Source: Acidimicrobiales bacterium (GTDB taxonomy: Bacteria; Actinomycetota; Acidimicrobiia; Acidimicrobiales; SZUA-35). From it: DNA of 64,000 nt. The translations under genes were made by a program, and so were the position numbers. Below the pieces are notes generated by a model. That model had not been told where the DNA came from. It searched no databases and saw nothing but the letters and a program-made list of their open reading frames with translations. The stretch spans positions 4,650,001 through 4,714,000 of the forward strand of contig JAWKIO010000005.1 in assembly GCA_041394265.1 (NCBI GenBank), written 5' to 3'. Shown in pieces: positions 33,426 through 42,497 of the stretch (positions are counted from its first letter, which is position 1; each line of letters opens with the position of its first letter).

Positions 33426-34811
33426 ATGTTCCATCTGTTCGCACAGGCCGAGCCTGTGGATCTGCTACGTGCCGATCTCGACAACGTGTGGGTGCTCGTC
33501 GCCGCCGTGCTCGTGATCCTCATGCAGGCCGGTTTCGCCCTCGTCGAAGCCGGCATGACCCGGGCCAAGAGCGTCGCCAACATCTTCATGAAGAACCTGA
33601 TGGACTTCTGCGTCGGTGCGGTTGCCTTCCTGGCCATCGGCTACGCCATCGCCTTCGGTGGATCGATGGACGGCTTCGGCAAGTTCTTCGGTGCCAAGGG
33701 CTTCTTCCTCGGCGATGGTGCGGCAACGTACGGCACCTTGACCGTGCCGGTCTTCTTCATGTTCCAGGTGGCGTTCGCCGCCACGGCGGCGACCATCGTG
33801 TCGGGTGCCATGGCCGAGCGCACGAAGTTCCGGGCCTACCTGATCTACAGCTTTGTGATCAGCCTCGTGATCTACCCGATCGTCGTTCGCTGGCAGTGGG
33901 GCGGCGGTTGGCTCTACCAGGGGGTCGGCCTGCCCACCGGGTACCACGACTTCGCCGGCTCGAGCATCGTCCACATGGTCGGCGGTGTCGCCTCCTTCTG
34001 GGGCGCTCGTGCCCTCGGCCCACGGATCGGCAAGTACGACGCCAATGGCAAGGTCCGGGCGATCCCCGGCCACAGCATCCCCTACGCCATCCTCGGCTGC
34101 TTCGTGCTCCTCGTTGGCTGGTACGGCTTCAATCCCGGCTCGGAACTGGCCGCGGATTCCGCCATTGGTGGGATTGCCGTTACCACCACTGCCGCCGGTG
34201 CGATGGGCGCCATCACGGCCATGATCACGATCTGGCTCAAGACGGGCAAGCCCGACGTCGGCATGACCGGCAACGGCCTCCTCGCCGGGTTGGTCGGCGT
34301 GACGGCAGGCTGCGCGGCGGTCACACCACAGGGTGCGCTGATCATCGGCGGGCTCTGCGGCATCATCGTGGTCTTCGCCATCGCCTTCTTCGACGAAGTG
34401 GTCCGGGTCGACGATCCGGTCGGTGCCATCAGCGTCCACGGCGTGTGCGGGGCGTTCGGGACGATCTCGGTCGGGCTCTTCGCCCGAGAGAACGTCGACG
34501 GCGTATGGAAGCAGGGCCTGTTCTACGGTGGCGGCACCGATCAGCTCGTCGCTCAGGTGCTCGGCGTCCTGGCCATTGCCGCCTGGGTATCGATCACCGC
34601 GTTCGTGCTCTTTGCGACGCTCAAGGCCTTCGGCGGCTTGCGGGTCCCGGCCGAGGAAGAGATCGCCGGACTCGACGTGGTGGAGCACGGTTCGCCCGGC
34701 TACGGCGAAGGCTTCGGTTCGTTCAGCGGCGCCTCATCGGTCATGTCGCTCGACCACGCCCCGGCTGCCCGACGACGCGAAGCGGCTCCTTCGGAGACCC
34801 AGTCGGTGTAA
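33426..34811 (+). CDS. amt: ammonium transporter
   Basis: The 461-residue Amt/MEP/Rh protein has eleven expected membrane spans. Conserved segments include MQAGFALVEAGMTRAKS, GSSIVHMVGGVASFWGA with the first pore His, GWYGFNPGSEL and VDDPVGAISVHGVCGAFGTI with the second pore His. A 45-residue hydrophilic C-terminal tail follows the last span. It takes up ammonium across the cytoplasmic membrane. ATG 33426 is preceded by GGAG at 12 nt. No glnK/glnB gene follows, unlike the usual amtB-glnK order; the serine dehydratase gene starts 11 bp after the stop, so the two may be co-transcribed. Confidence 0.94.
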   Translation: MFHLFAQAEPVDLLRADLDNVWVLVAAVLVILMQAGFALVEAGMTRAKSVANIFMKNLMDFCVGAVAFLAIGYAIAFGGSMDGFGKFFGAKGFFLGDGAATYGTLTVPVFFMFQVAFAATAATIVSGAMAERTKFRAYLIYSFVISLVIYPIVVRWQWGGGWLYQGVGLPTGYHDFAGSSIVHMVGGVASFWGARALGPRIGKYDANGKVRAIPGHSIPYAILGCFVLLVGWYGFNPGSELAADSAIGGIAVTTTAAGAMGAITAMITIWLKTGKPDVGMTGNGLLAGLVGVTAGCAAVTPQGALIIGGLCGIIVVFAIAFFDEVVRVDDPVGAISVHGVCGAFGTISVGLFARENVDGVWKQGLFYGGGTDQLVAQVLGVLAIAAWVSITAFVLFATLKAFGGLRVPAEEEIAGLDVVEHGSPGYGEGFGSFSGASSVMSLDHAPAARRREAAPSETQSV

Positions 34812-34822
34812 CTTCGGCGCTC

Positions 34823-36197
34823 ATGTCCCTGAGCGTCTTCGATCTGTTCAAGATCGGCATCGGTCCGTCGAGTTCTCACACCGTCGGACCGATGATCGCA
34901 GCCAAGCGATTCGCCGAGGCGATCGCGGGCCAGGCCGCAGCAGGGAGCCGAGTCCGGGTCGAGTTGTTCGGCAGCCCTGGGCCACACCGGCCGGGGGCAC
35001 GGCACCGATGGTGCCGTGGTCCTCGGTCTGTTGGGCTTCGAGCCGGCCACGCTCGATCCCGACTCGGCCAAAGGTCTGGTTGCTGCGGTACGTCGTGATG
35101 AACAGGTCACACTCGCCACCGGCACCGTGGTCGGGCTGCGTCCCGACTCGGATCTGGTGTTCCACAAGCGGAGCCGGTTGCCCCATCACTCCAACGGCAT
35201 GCGCTTCACGCTGCTCGACGCCGATGGTGTCGAGCAGGTGTCGAAGGACTACTACTCGGTCGGTGGGGGCTTTGTGGTCAACGCCGACCAGGCGGCAGGT
35301 GACCAGATCGTTGCCGATGCCACACCGCTGCCGCTTCACTTCCGCAGCGGCGACGAGCTGCTCCGGTTGTGTGAGGAGCACGGGTTGACCATTGCCGAGC
35401 TGATGATGCGCAACGAGGATGCGTGGCGCCCTCGGGCCGAGACCGTCGACGGCCTCCTCGAGATCTGGTCGGCGATGCAGGCCTGCGTCGAACGGGGAAT
35501 CAGCAACGACGGGTTCCTGCCGGGCGCACTCGGGGTCCGACGCCGAGCACCCGCCATGGCCGTGGAGCTCCGCACCAAAGTGGAGGCCGCCATGCACGAT
35601 CCACTCACCACGCTGGACTGGGTCAGCCTCTACGCGCTCGCGGTCAACGAGGAGAACGCTGCCGGTGGACGAGTCGTCACGGCGCCGACCAACGGTGCCG
35701 CTGGGGTCGTGCCCGCCGTGCTGCACTACTACCGTCGCTTCATCCCCGGCGCCACTGACGAAGGGGTGATCGAGTTCCTGCTCACGGCCGCCGCGATCGG
35801 CATCCTGTTCAAGGAGAACGCTTCGATCTCCGGCGCCGAGGTGGGTTGTCAGGGCGAAGTCGGGGTTGCCTGTTCGATGGCTGCTGCTGGGCTCGCCGCG
35901 GTGCGGGGTGGCACGGTGGCCCAGGTCGAGAATGCTGCCGAGATCGGCATGGAGCACAACCTCGGTCTCACCTGCGATCCGGTGGGTGGATTGGTGCAGA
36001 TCCCCTGCATCGAACGCAACGCTATGGGGGCAGTGAAAGCCATCAATGCTGCACGTCTGGCCTTGCGGGGCGACGGTAGCCACCGCGTCTCGCTCGATCG
36101 GGTCATCACGACCATGCGCGACACCGGTGCCGACATGAAGACCAAGTACAAGGAGACCTCGCGCGGCGGCCTCGCCGTCAACGTCATCGAGTGCTGA
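34823..36197 (+). pseudogene. sdaA: L-serine dehydratase with a single-base frameshift
   Basis: The first 50 codons from ATG 34823 read as a normal start (MSLSVFDLFKIGIGPSSSHT, then GPMIAAKRFAEAI). The frame then breaks: in the CCC run at 34975-34977 one C is surplus. With it removed the sequence continues GSLGHTGRGHGTDGAVVLGL into the frame running to 36197, giving a normal 457-residue protein. The rest is intact, including the [4Fe-4S] cysteines (GCQGEVGVACS, LTCDPVGG, IPCIERN). The intact enzyme deaminates serine to pyruvate and ammonia. The break may be a recent mutation or a sequencing error; an internal GTG or ATG start (35014-35016) would lack the substrate-binding N-terminus. Confidence 0.85.
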
Positions 36198-36285
36198 GGA
36201 TCACCAGTCGGCCTCCCGCGGTCCACTTCTGCGCACATCGTGCTTGAATCGTCGACTTGCGACTCACCTTCGATCGTCACCGCTC

Positions 36286-36301
36286 TGGGCCGTTCGGCCC
36301 A
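36286..36301 (+). terminator. possible short hairpin after sdaA
   Basis: TGGGCC-GTTC-GGCCCA forms a 6-bp stem 89 bp after the sdaA stop and 55 bp before the next start. It is not followed by a T run, so it is only a weak terminator candidate. Confidence 0.3.
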
Positions 36302-36355
36302 ATTCCGTCAAGAACGACCGGGTCTCCGCTCGATACAGCTCGAGAGGAGGTCGCC

Positions 36356-37555
36356 GTGTCCCCTGAGACGCCCCACACGAGTCGGCACAACCGAACGAAC
36401 CGATTCCGTCGCCTGGTCGTCATGGCCGCTGCGGCAGCGGGTCTTGCGGCAACGTCGCTGACGGTTGCACCCCCGGAACCGGCGGCCGCTGCCAGCCCGC
36501 CCGTCACCTCGGTGTTGTGTGGCCAACCCGGCGCCGACCTCGTCCGCCTCTACCGAGCCTTCTTCGGACGGGTTCCGGATCAGTCGGGGCTGCAGTACTG
36601 GAGCGACCAGTACCTGATGTCCGATATGGCCAACGTCGCCTATTGGATGTCGCAGTCGACCGAATACCAGCAGACATGGGTGGGCACGAGCGACCGCGAC
36701 TACGTGAGCCGTCTGCTCTACCAGAACCTGCTCCAACGCGAGCCCGATGCCGGTGGTTTCGAGTTCTGGTTGAACGACCTGGCCAAGGCCGGACGGGTGG
36801 ACCAGGTCCGCTTCTGGGTGCAACAACCAGAACTCGTTGCCAACCATCCGGTGGTCGAACCCGAGGTCTGCCGTCAGAACGGCGTCACCTTGCGTGACAT
36901 CCCGGGCGGCCGGGCTGCGGATGTGAACTATCTCGTTGCCGATCTGAAGACCAGCGCCTCCCGTTGCAGCGTGGCGTCGATCAATGCCAACTGGCTGACA
37001 CTCAGCAACAACCAACCCATCGGGCTCGGCGTGATCGACGGCAAGCAAGTCCCCGGTGGTGTCGATCGCCAGGATCGCGGCGTCATCGGCGAGCGGTACC
37101 GGCCGAACGGCCCGATCGCCGAACTCACTCACGACTGGGACAACGCCTACTTGACCCACAATCTGGCGCAGAAGGGCAACTTCATGCTCGAGGTCGAACG
37201 GGACTGGCAGCGTGACGGCATGACGGATCCCAATGGGTATCGCTGGGCTGCCAGCGGCATCGTGATGGCGATCAAGGGACAGATCTCGGTGACCGATGCC
37301 GTGATCAACGCCAGTGCCTACACCATGTTGACCACGCGCCATTCGTTCGTGGCCTTCAAGGCGCCATCGACCGTGACCTTCGGGTCGACCACCTCCATGA
37401 CGGCACCGCAGATGCGTGACTGGCTCCTGGACCAGGGCTACACCGACATCGTCAAGATGGACGGTGGTGCGTCGGTCGAGTTCAACGAAGGCGGACGGGT
37501 GACCGTGGCCGGGACGAGCCGGGCGATCCCGGTGTGGCTCGGCGTCGGCTGCTGA
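36356..37555 (+). CDS. secreted DUF4214 protein with phosphodiester-glycosidase-like C-terminus
   Basis: A GTG at 36356 follows a strong GAGAGGAGG ribosome site by 5 nt, giving 399 residues. A signal peptide covers about residues 1-45 (basic RFRR, then VVMAAAAAGLAATSLTV and an Ala-rich cleavage region). A DUF4214 domain lies at about 60-155 (LVRLYRAFFGRVPDQSGLQY, LLYQNLLQREPDAGGFEFWL). The C-terminal half resembles exopolysaccharide/GlcNAc-1-phosphodiester glycosidase proteins, with GIVMAIKGQ and a terminal MDGGASVEFN loop. It probably acts outside the cell on surface glycans; the catalytic assignment is tentative. Confidence 0.75.
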   Translation: MSPETPHTSRHNRTNRFRRLVVMAAAAAGLAATSLTVAPPEPAAAASPPVTSVLCGQPGADLVRLYRAFFGRVPDQSGLQYWSDQYLMSDMANVAYWMSQSTEYQQTWVGTSDRDYVSRLLYQNLLQREPDAGGFEFWLNDLAKAGRVDQVRFWVQQPELVANHPVVEPEVCRQNGVTLRDIPGGRAADVNYLVADLKTSASRCSVASINANWLTLSNNQPIGLGVIDGKQVPGGVDRQDRGVIGERYRPNGPIAELTHDWDNAYLTHNLAQKGNFMLEVERDWQRDGMTDPNGYRWAASGIVMAIKGQISVTDAVINASAYTMLTTRHSFVAFKAPSTVTFGSTTSMTAPQMRDWLLDQGYTDIVKMDGGASVEFNEGGRVTVAGTSRAIPVWLGVGC

Positions 37556-37597
37556 CCAGCGTCGTCGCCGTCTGATCGGGAACGCCGGTCGTTGCAA

Positions 37598-39385
37598 TCA
37601 GCGACCGACGATGGACGACAATTCGGCGGCGACGGCATCGATCGTCTGTGCGGCCCCACCGACGTCATCGGCCGCTTCGGTGGCCGTCTCGGCCGCACCG
37701 GCGAGGCCGCTGATGCTCTCGGCGATCTCCGAGGCGCCGCCGGCGACTTCCCCGACACTGCGGCTGATCTCGCCCGTGGTGGCGTGCTGCTCCTCGACGG
37801 CAGCGGCGATCGTCTGCTGACGGCTGGCGATCTCATCGATGATCTCGCCGATCTGGTTGATCGACACCACGGCATTGGTGGTGTCGGACTGGATCGCATC
37901 GATCCGGGCAACGATCTCGGTGGTGGCCGACGAGGTCTGTTTCGCCAGTTCCTTCACCTCGTTGGCCACGACCGCAAAGCCCTTGCCCGACTCGCCGGCC
38001 CGCGCCGCTTCGATGGTGGCATTGAGCGCCAGCATGTTCGTCTGTTCGGCGATCGACGTGATGAGGTCCACAACGTGGCTGATCTCCCTCGATGACGTTC
38101 CGAGGCGGTCCACCGCGGCGTTGACCGATTCGGCCGACATCACGGCGTCCGAGGCGATCAACGACGCTGCCGTCGAGTTGGAGGCGATCTCGGCGACGCT
38201 GACCGAGAGCTGTTCGACGGCGGCCGCCACCGTCGACACACCGGCCGACACCTGCTCCGCGGCCGAGGAGAGCATGACCGCCTGGTCAGCGGTGTCCTTG
38301 GAGGTGTCCGTGAGACGGCTCGACAGCCCGGCCAGCCCGCTGGACGCATCGGCCATCCGACGCACCGATGCCGACAGGCGCGTGGCGAGTCGTCCGGCGA
38401 TGATCGAGCTCGCCAACGTGAGCAGGACCGCGGCGATGGCCGCAGAAACGAAGGTGGTGCGACGCAGACTCGCAGCGGCGTGCAGCGCCTCCGACGTGCT
38501 CTGCTCGACGGTCACGGCCCAGCCGTAGCCCTCGAAGTTGTAGGCACCCTGAGAAGGGGCGAAGCCGTGCACCTCGTCGCCGTAGACCTCGGTGCCGATC
38601 TCGCCCTGCAATGCTCGGATCGCTGCCTGATCCCCCTCGTCGACGAGGTTGGCCGTGAGGATGCGATCCGGGTCCTGATCGAACAGCACCAGACCGTTGC
38701 GGTCGAGCAGCGTGACGTGTGCCGATTCGATCCCGATGGTCGCCATGTTGGCGTCGACCGACTGCATGATGTCGCCGACAACCCGCTCGAAGCTCGCCAC
38801 ATTGAGCCAGACACGTCGCGCTTGTCCGGTCGTGTCGAACACCGGGCTGGCGAAGGGGAGGGCGTAGGTGTCGCCGGGTGTCGAGGCGGCGGTGTAGGGA
38901 TTGCTCTCGAGATCGGCGTAGTAGGTTGCGCCGGCGCCGATGGTCCCGTCGGCAATGGCTCGGAACCACTCGGTGTTGCTGACGTCGTCACCGACGAAGG
39001 GCGCCATGGCGTCGATGGCTGCACCGTTGTGATCCACCGAGTTGACGGCGATGATGCGGCCGGTGTCGAGATCGGCCACGACCATGGCGTCGTAGATGCC
39101 GTAGGCAACCATGTAGAAATCGATGGCCTCGGTGATCTGCGCTGGTTCGCCCATCGCCAGGGGATTGAACGCAAAAGCCTGGGCGTCGCCGTACCGTTCG
39201 AACAGGTTGCGATCGATCATCTGGTTGGCCGAGATCGATGATGACTGCAGCTTGGCGCCAGCGGCTTCGCTCAGCGATTCGGTCGAGTTGCGATAGGCGA
39301 GGTAGCCGATGCCCAGCATCGGGACCAAGCCCATGACGACGAACGACGCCATCAATGTCGTTCGTAGTGATCGATGTGCCGCCAT
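37598..39385 (-). CDS. methyl-accepting chemotaxis protein with periplasmic cache domain
   Basis: The 595-residue receptor starts at ATG 39385 (GGAAGGA about 8 nt upstream). Membrane span 1 is near residues 8-30. A periplasmic region of about 270 residues follows with a double-cache look (TGRIIAVNSVDHNG, GATYYADLESNPYTA, HVTLLDRNGLVLFDQDPDRI), then span 2 near 308-330. The cytoplasmic signalling domain has the hairpin tip EQTNMLALNATIEAARAGE and FAVVANEVKELAKQT. Cache receptors sense small molecules such as amino or carboxylic acids. No che or flagellar genes are in the window. Confidence 0.93.
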   Translation of the reverse strand: MAAHRSLRTTLMASFVVMGLVPMLGIGYLAYRNSTESLSEAAGAKLQSSSISANQMIDRNLFERYGDAQAFAFNPLAMGEPAQITEAIDFYMVAYGIYDAMVVADLDTGRIIAVNSVDHNGAAIDAMAPFVGDDVSNTEWFRAIADGTIGAGATYYADLESNPYTAASTPGDTYALPFASPVFDTTGQARRVWLNVASFERVVGDIMQSVDANMATIGIESAHVTLLDRNGLVLFDQDPDRILTANLVDEGDQAAIRALQGEIGTEVYGDEVHGFAPSQGAYNFEGYGWAVTVEQSTSEALHAAASLRRTTFVSAAIAAVLLTLASSIIAGRLATRLSASVRRMADASSGLAGLSSRLTDTSKDTADQAVMLSSAAEQVSAGVSTVAAAVEQLSVSVAEIASNSTAASLIASDAVMSAESVNAAVDRLGTSSREISHVVDLITSIAEQTNMLALNATIEAARAGESGKGFAVVANEVKELAKQTSSATTEIVARIDAIQSDTTNAVVSINQIGEIIDEIASRQQTIAAAVEEQHATTGEISRSVGEVAGGASEIAESISGLAGAAETATEAADDVGGAAQTIDAVAAELSSIVGR

Positions 39386-39457
39386 CGGAGTTCCTTCCCC
39401 CACGAAGATAAGTGGGGGAAGTCTCGGCGTCGCTCGCCGGAACGTGAGGCGTCGGGC

Positions 39458-39617
39458 TAGCGCGCCATCGCAAAGAAATTCGCCGTTCCTCGCTGCGCTC
39501 GTCTCTTACTGAGTTCAGCCTGCGGTCAGCGAGCCATTCCGAAGAACTCGCCGTTCCTCGCTGCGCTCGTCTCTTCCTGAGTTCAGCCTGCGATCAGCGA
39601 GCCATTCCGAAGAACTC
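39458..39617. repeat. 68-bp tandem repeat from the 3' end of the AhpD-like gene
   Basis: Unit 39526-39593 repeats a sequence whose start matches the last coding bases of the adjacent gene (39594-39617, coding DEFFGMAR and stop). An older, more diverged unit lies at 39458-39525; read on the minus strand it still ends ...NFFAMAR and a stop. The copies look like stepwise outward duplications of the gene terminus with about 45 bp of flank. They fill most of the 208-bp gap to the chemoreceptor gene. Confidence 0.88.
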
Positions 39618-40166
39618 GTCGTTGGGGCGCATGGCGGTGACGTTGGCCATGCGGTTCGACAGGGCGAAGAACGCCGTGATAGCCGCGATGTCCCAGATGT
39701 CGTCGGTGGTGAACCCGTGTTGTTCGAGCGCAGCGAAGTCGTCGGGGCCGACCGAACCCTGATCGAGGCTGACCTGGAGGGCGAAGTCGAGCATGGCCTG
39801 CTGGCGCTCGGTGATGTCGGCCTTGAGATAGTTGATGGCCACCTGGTCGGCGATCAGGGGATTCTTGGCCCGGATTCGCAAGATGGCGCCGTGGGCCACG
39901 ACGCAGTACTGGCAGCTGTTGGCGGCGGAGGTGGCGACGACGATCATCTCGCGCTCGGCCTTGGTGAGCCCGGAATCTCGCTCCATCAACGCGTCGTGAT
40001 AGGCGAAGAACGCCCGGAACTCGTCTGGCCGGTAGGCCAAGGCGAGGAAGACGTTCGGAATGAACCCGGACTTCTCCTGCACCAACTCGATGCGTTCGCG
40101 GATGTCGTCGGGCATGTCGGCGAGGGTCGGCACCGGAAAGCGGCTGATGGCGTGTTCGCTGGTCAT
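39594..40166 (-). CDS. AhpD-like peroxidase-related protein (carboxymuconolactone decarboxylase fold)
   Basis: The 190-residue protein has the AhpD-type redox motif NSCQYCVVAHG with Cys85, Cys88 and His92. The N-terminal region (IRERIELVQEKSGFIPNVFL) and the length match the 'peroxidase-related enzyme' branch of the family. Members reduce hydroperoxides or act in lipoyl-linked antioxidant defence. ATG 40166 has AGGA upstream; a longer open frame continues into the AcuI gene and is not supported. It lies 35 bp after the acuI stop on the same strand. The sequence of its last codons and stop is repeated downstream (68-bp array). Confidence 0.88.
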   Translation of the reverse strand: MTSEHAISRFPVPTLADMPDDIRERIELVQEKSGFIPNVFLALAYRPDEFRAFFAYHDALMERDSGLTKAEREMIVVATSAANSCQYCVVAHGAILRIRAKNPLIADQVAINYLKADITERQQAMLDFALQVSLDQGSVGPDDFAALEQHGFTTDDIWDIAAITAFFALSNRMANVTAMRPNDEFFGMAR

Positions 40167-40201
40167 GATGAATCCTGTTCGGTGGGGGAGGTGGGCCGTG
40201 G

Positions 40202-41179
40202 TCAGCGGGCGATGTCGACGAGGACTCGGCCCCGGGTCTTGCCGGCGAGCTGGTCGGCGGCCATGCCGATGACGTCGCCCAGGCCGATCTCGACGGCCAT
40301 CAGCTCGAGGCGATCGGTGTCGAGGTCGGTGACGAGACGCTGCCACGCCTCGAGGCGCCGAGGCTTCGGGCAGTTGACACTGTCGACGCCGGCGAGCGTG
40401 ACGCCACGCAGGATGAACGGCAGCACGGTGCCGGGGAGGTCGGCACGCTGTGCGAGACCGCAGGCCGCCACAGTGCCCCCGTACTTGGTGGTGGCGCAGG
40501 CGTTGACCAGCGTGTGGCTGCCGACGGCGTCGACGACACCGGCCCAGCGCTCCCGCCCGAGCGGACGCCCCGGTTCGCTGAGCTCGTTGCGATCGATGGT
40601 CGACGCCGCCCCGAGTGAGGTGAGGTAGTCGGCTTCGTCGAGGCGACCGGTGGAGGCGACGACCTCGTAGCCGAGCTTGGACAGGATGGCGATGGCGACG
40701 CTGCCGACGCCGCCGGCGGCGCCGGTGACGAGCACCTCGCCCTGGTCGGGTGTGACGCCGTGGTCCTCGAGCGCCATCACGCACAACATGGCGGTGTAGC
40801 CGGCCGTGCCGATGATCATGGCCTGACGGGTGGTGAAACCGTCTGGCAGCGGCACCAGCCAGTCGCCGGAGAGGCGAGCCCGCTCGGCGTAGGCACCCCA
40901 GTGGGTCTCGCCCGCGCCCCAACCGTTCAGCACGACCTTGTCGCCGACGGCGTAGTCGGCGTGATCGCTTGCTTCGACGGTGCCGGCGAGGTCGATGCCG
41001 GGCACCATCGGGAACGAGCGAACGACCGGTGAGGCACCAGTGATCGCGAGGCTGTCCTTGTAGTTCATCGTCGAGTACTCGACGGCGACGGTGACATCAC
41101 CCTCGGGCAGGTCGGCCTCGTCGACCTCGGTGAGCTCGGCTCGGTACTCGTCGTCTTTGGTGATCACGATGGCGCGCAT
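40202..41179 (-). CDS. acuI: AcuI/YhdH-family acrylyl-CoA reductase-like dehydrogenase
   Basis: The 325-residue zinc-independent medium-chain dehydrogenase has the YhdH/AcuI markers YSTMNYKDSLAITGASPVVR, PGIDLAGTVEAS, the GTAGYTAMLCVMALEDHGV stretch and the NADPH loop VTGAAGGVGSVAIAIL. AcuI reduces the toxic acryloyl-CoA to propionyl-CoA, for example in DMSP use, which would fit a marine organism; a general enoyl reductase role is also possible. ATG 41179 is fixed by a TAGGGT box 7 nt upstream. The upstream open frame is inside tesB. Confidence 0.88.
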   Translation of the reverse strand: MRAIVITKDDEYRAELTEVDEADLPEGDVTVAVEYSTMNYKDSLAITGASPVVRSFPMVPGIDLAGTVEASDHADYAVGDKVVLNGWGAGETHWGAYAERARLSGDWLVPLPDGFTTRQAMIIGTAGYTAMLCVMALEDHGVTPDQGEVLVTGAAGGVGSVAIAILSKLGYEVVASTGRLDEADYLTSLGAASTIDRNELSEPGRPLGRERWAGVVDAVGSHTLVNACATTKYGGTVAACGLAQRADLPGTVLPFILRGVTLAGVDSVNCPKPRRLEAWQRLVTDLDTDRLELMAVEIGLGDVIGMAADQLAGKTRGRVLVDIAR

Positions 41180-41186
41180 GGCGCTG

Positions 41187-41192
41187 ACCCTA
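41187..41192 (-). promoter_or_regulatory. -10 box (TAGGGT) of acuI, overlapping the tesB stop
   Basis: On the minus strand TAGGGT ends 7 nt before the acuI ATG. Its first three bases are the TAG stop codon of the tesB gene (41190-41192), so terminator codon and promoter element share bases. The same arrangement is seen at 46358-46363. Confidence 0.6.
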
Positions 41193-42005
41193 CCGCGGCT
41201 TGGTGCGCTCACGTAGCAGGACCTCTTGCGCCACGGTGGCGACGTGGGTGCCGTCGCTGGCGAAGAGATTGCCGACGGTCATACCCCTGGCGCCGGTGAG
41301 GCCGTGGCAATCCCAATGGTAGAGGTGCCACTGGTCGGCCCGTAGCGGACGGTGGAACCACATCGCGTGGTCGAGGCTCGCTCCCATGAACGGGTCCTCG
41401 CCTTCGACGGCGGTGAGCTGAGCGGGATGGATGCTGCGGACCGCTCCGAACTGGATGGCGTCGGAGCTGAGCGCCAGTCCGCACTCGTGGAGTCGGGGAT
41501 CGTCGGCCAGTGGGTCGGTGAGGCGGACCCAGCCCATGGAGGCGCCAGCACCTGGATAGCTGTCGAGCGGACGACGCTCCATGATCCACGGCCAGTCGTC
41601 GGGTTTGGGGCGGACGTCTTCGGGGTCGGGGGCGAGCGGCATCCGTGCGGTCTGGATCTCGGGGGCGTCTTCGACCACGTGGAACGACGCCGACAGGTGC
41701 AGGATGGCACCCCCGGACTGACGGGCGACCACGGCGCGGGTGCAGAAGCTGCGTCCGTTGCGTAGGCGATCGACCTCGAGACGGACGGGCTCGTCGAGCA
41801 CGCCCCCGCGGATGAAGTAGGCGTGGAGCGAGTGGACACCGAAGTCCGGCTCGACCGTCTGATAGGCCGCCCACAGGGCCTGGGCCACGACCTGCCCGCC
41901 GTAGATGCGGCCCCAGGAGTACTCGGCGCTGAGGCCGATCCAGGTGTCGGGGCCGTGTCGTTCCAACGCCATCAGCTCGGTGAAGGTCGTCGGCGAGTCG
42001 GTCAT
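41190..42005 (-). CDS. tesB: acyl-CoA thioesterase II
   Basis: The 271-residue double-hotdog protein has the TesB N-terminal segment SWGRIYGGQVVAQAL, then LHAYFIRGG and NGRSFCTRAVVARQSG. In the second half are MGASLDHAMWFHRPLRADQW with the catalytic Asp and the C-terminal ARGMTVGNLFASDG. It hydrolyses acyl-CoA to free acid and CoA in the cytoplasm. ATG 42005 precedes the conserved start; GAGACC is a weak ribosome site, and TAGCAT lies about 50 nt upstream in the end of the neighbouring gene. It probably helps release acids in the fatty acid or branched acid pathways found here. Confidence 0.93.
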   Translation of the reverse strand: MTDSPTTFTELMALERHGPDTWIGLSAEYSWGRIYGGQVVAQALWAAYQTVEPDFGVHSLHAYFIRGGVLDEPVRLEVDRLRNGRSFCTRAVVARQSGGAILHLSASFHVVEDAPEIQTARMPLAPDPEDVRPKPDDWPWIMERRPLDSYPGAGASMGWVRLTDPLADDPRLHECGLALSSDAIQFGAVRSIHPAQLTAVEGEDPFMGASLDHAMWFHRPLRADQWHLYHWDCHGLTGARGMTVGNLFASDGTHVATVAQEVLLRERTKPR

Positions 42006-42054
42006 GTTGGTCTCGCTTGGGTTGGCGGCATCGGAGTCGACACCGGTGCGGATG

Positions 42055-42462
42055 CTAGAACTCGCCCTGCCACTCGTCTTCCGGCCCGCCCTGATACTCG
42101 GGGAGTGGCTCGTATTCGTCGCGGGGAGGAGGCGGAGGCGTGTTGGCCTGCCGGGGGGCACGACGAGGCGCCGCGGTGGCGGTGGTCGTCGTTCCGCCTG
42201 CGTTCTCGCCTCCGGCAGTGGGATCACCGGCGTCGTCGTAGCCGTAGACCATGGCCACGCCGTCGACGTCGAACGGGCGACCGAGTGACACCACGGTGAA
42301 ATCGGACCAGTCACCTGATTTCTTCAGCACCTTCACCTTGCCGTCGGTGTCGAGCGCGGCCTGCAGCGTGGCGACAGGCCCCATCACGGCCCACTTGCCC
42401 TGCTTGGTCTTGCGGAACTGCGGCGCGGGGAGGTCGGTGGCTCCGGGAGAGGACATGGTCAT
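42055..42462 (-). CDS. small hypothetical protein with proline/threonine-rich tail
   Basis: The 135-residue protein has a compact N-terminal part with FRKTKQGKWAVMGPVATLQA and VKVLKKSGDWSDFTVVSLG, a basic beta-strand-like region that resembles a small single-domain module. From about residue 80 it becomes low-complexity (Gly/Thr/Ala, then a PPPPPR run) and ends in an acidic tail (EYEPLPEYQGGPEDEW). No signal peptide or membrane segment is seen. GAAGGAG lies 11 nt before the ATG, and a second ATG is two codons later. I do not recognise the family. It sits between panB and tesB on the same strand. Confidence 0.7.
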   Translation of the reverse strand: MTMSSPGATDLPAPQFRKTKQGKWAVMGPVATLQAALDTDGKVKVLKKSGDWSDFTVVSLGRPFDVDGVAMVYGYDDAGDPTAGGENAGGTTTTATAAPRRAPRQANTPPPPPRDEYEPLPEYQGGPEDEWQGEF

Positions 42463-42497
42463 GCGGGTGGTGGCTCCTTCGCGCTGGGAGTGGCAGC

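Noticed and set aside
33427..34822. Long frame in register with the sdaA start running through amt
   Set aside because: It is a shadow frame of the ammonium transporter; only the part after 34823 is real and belongs to sdaA.
34971..34980. Programmed ribosomal frameshift in sdaA
   Set aside because: No slippery heptamer or downstream structure is evident, and serine dehydratases are not known to use frameshifting.
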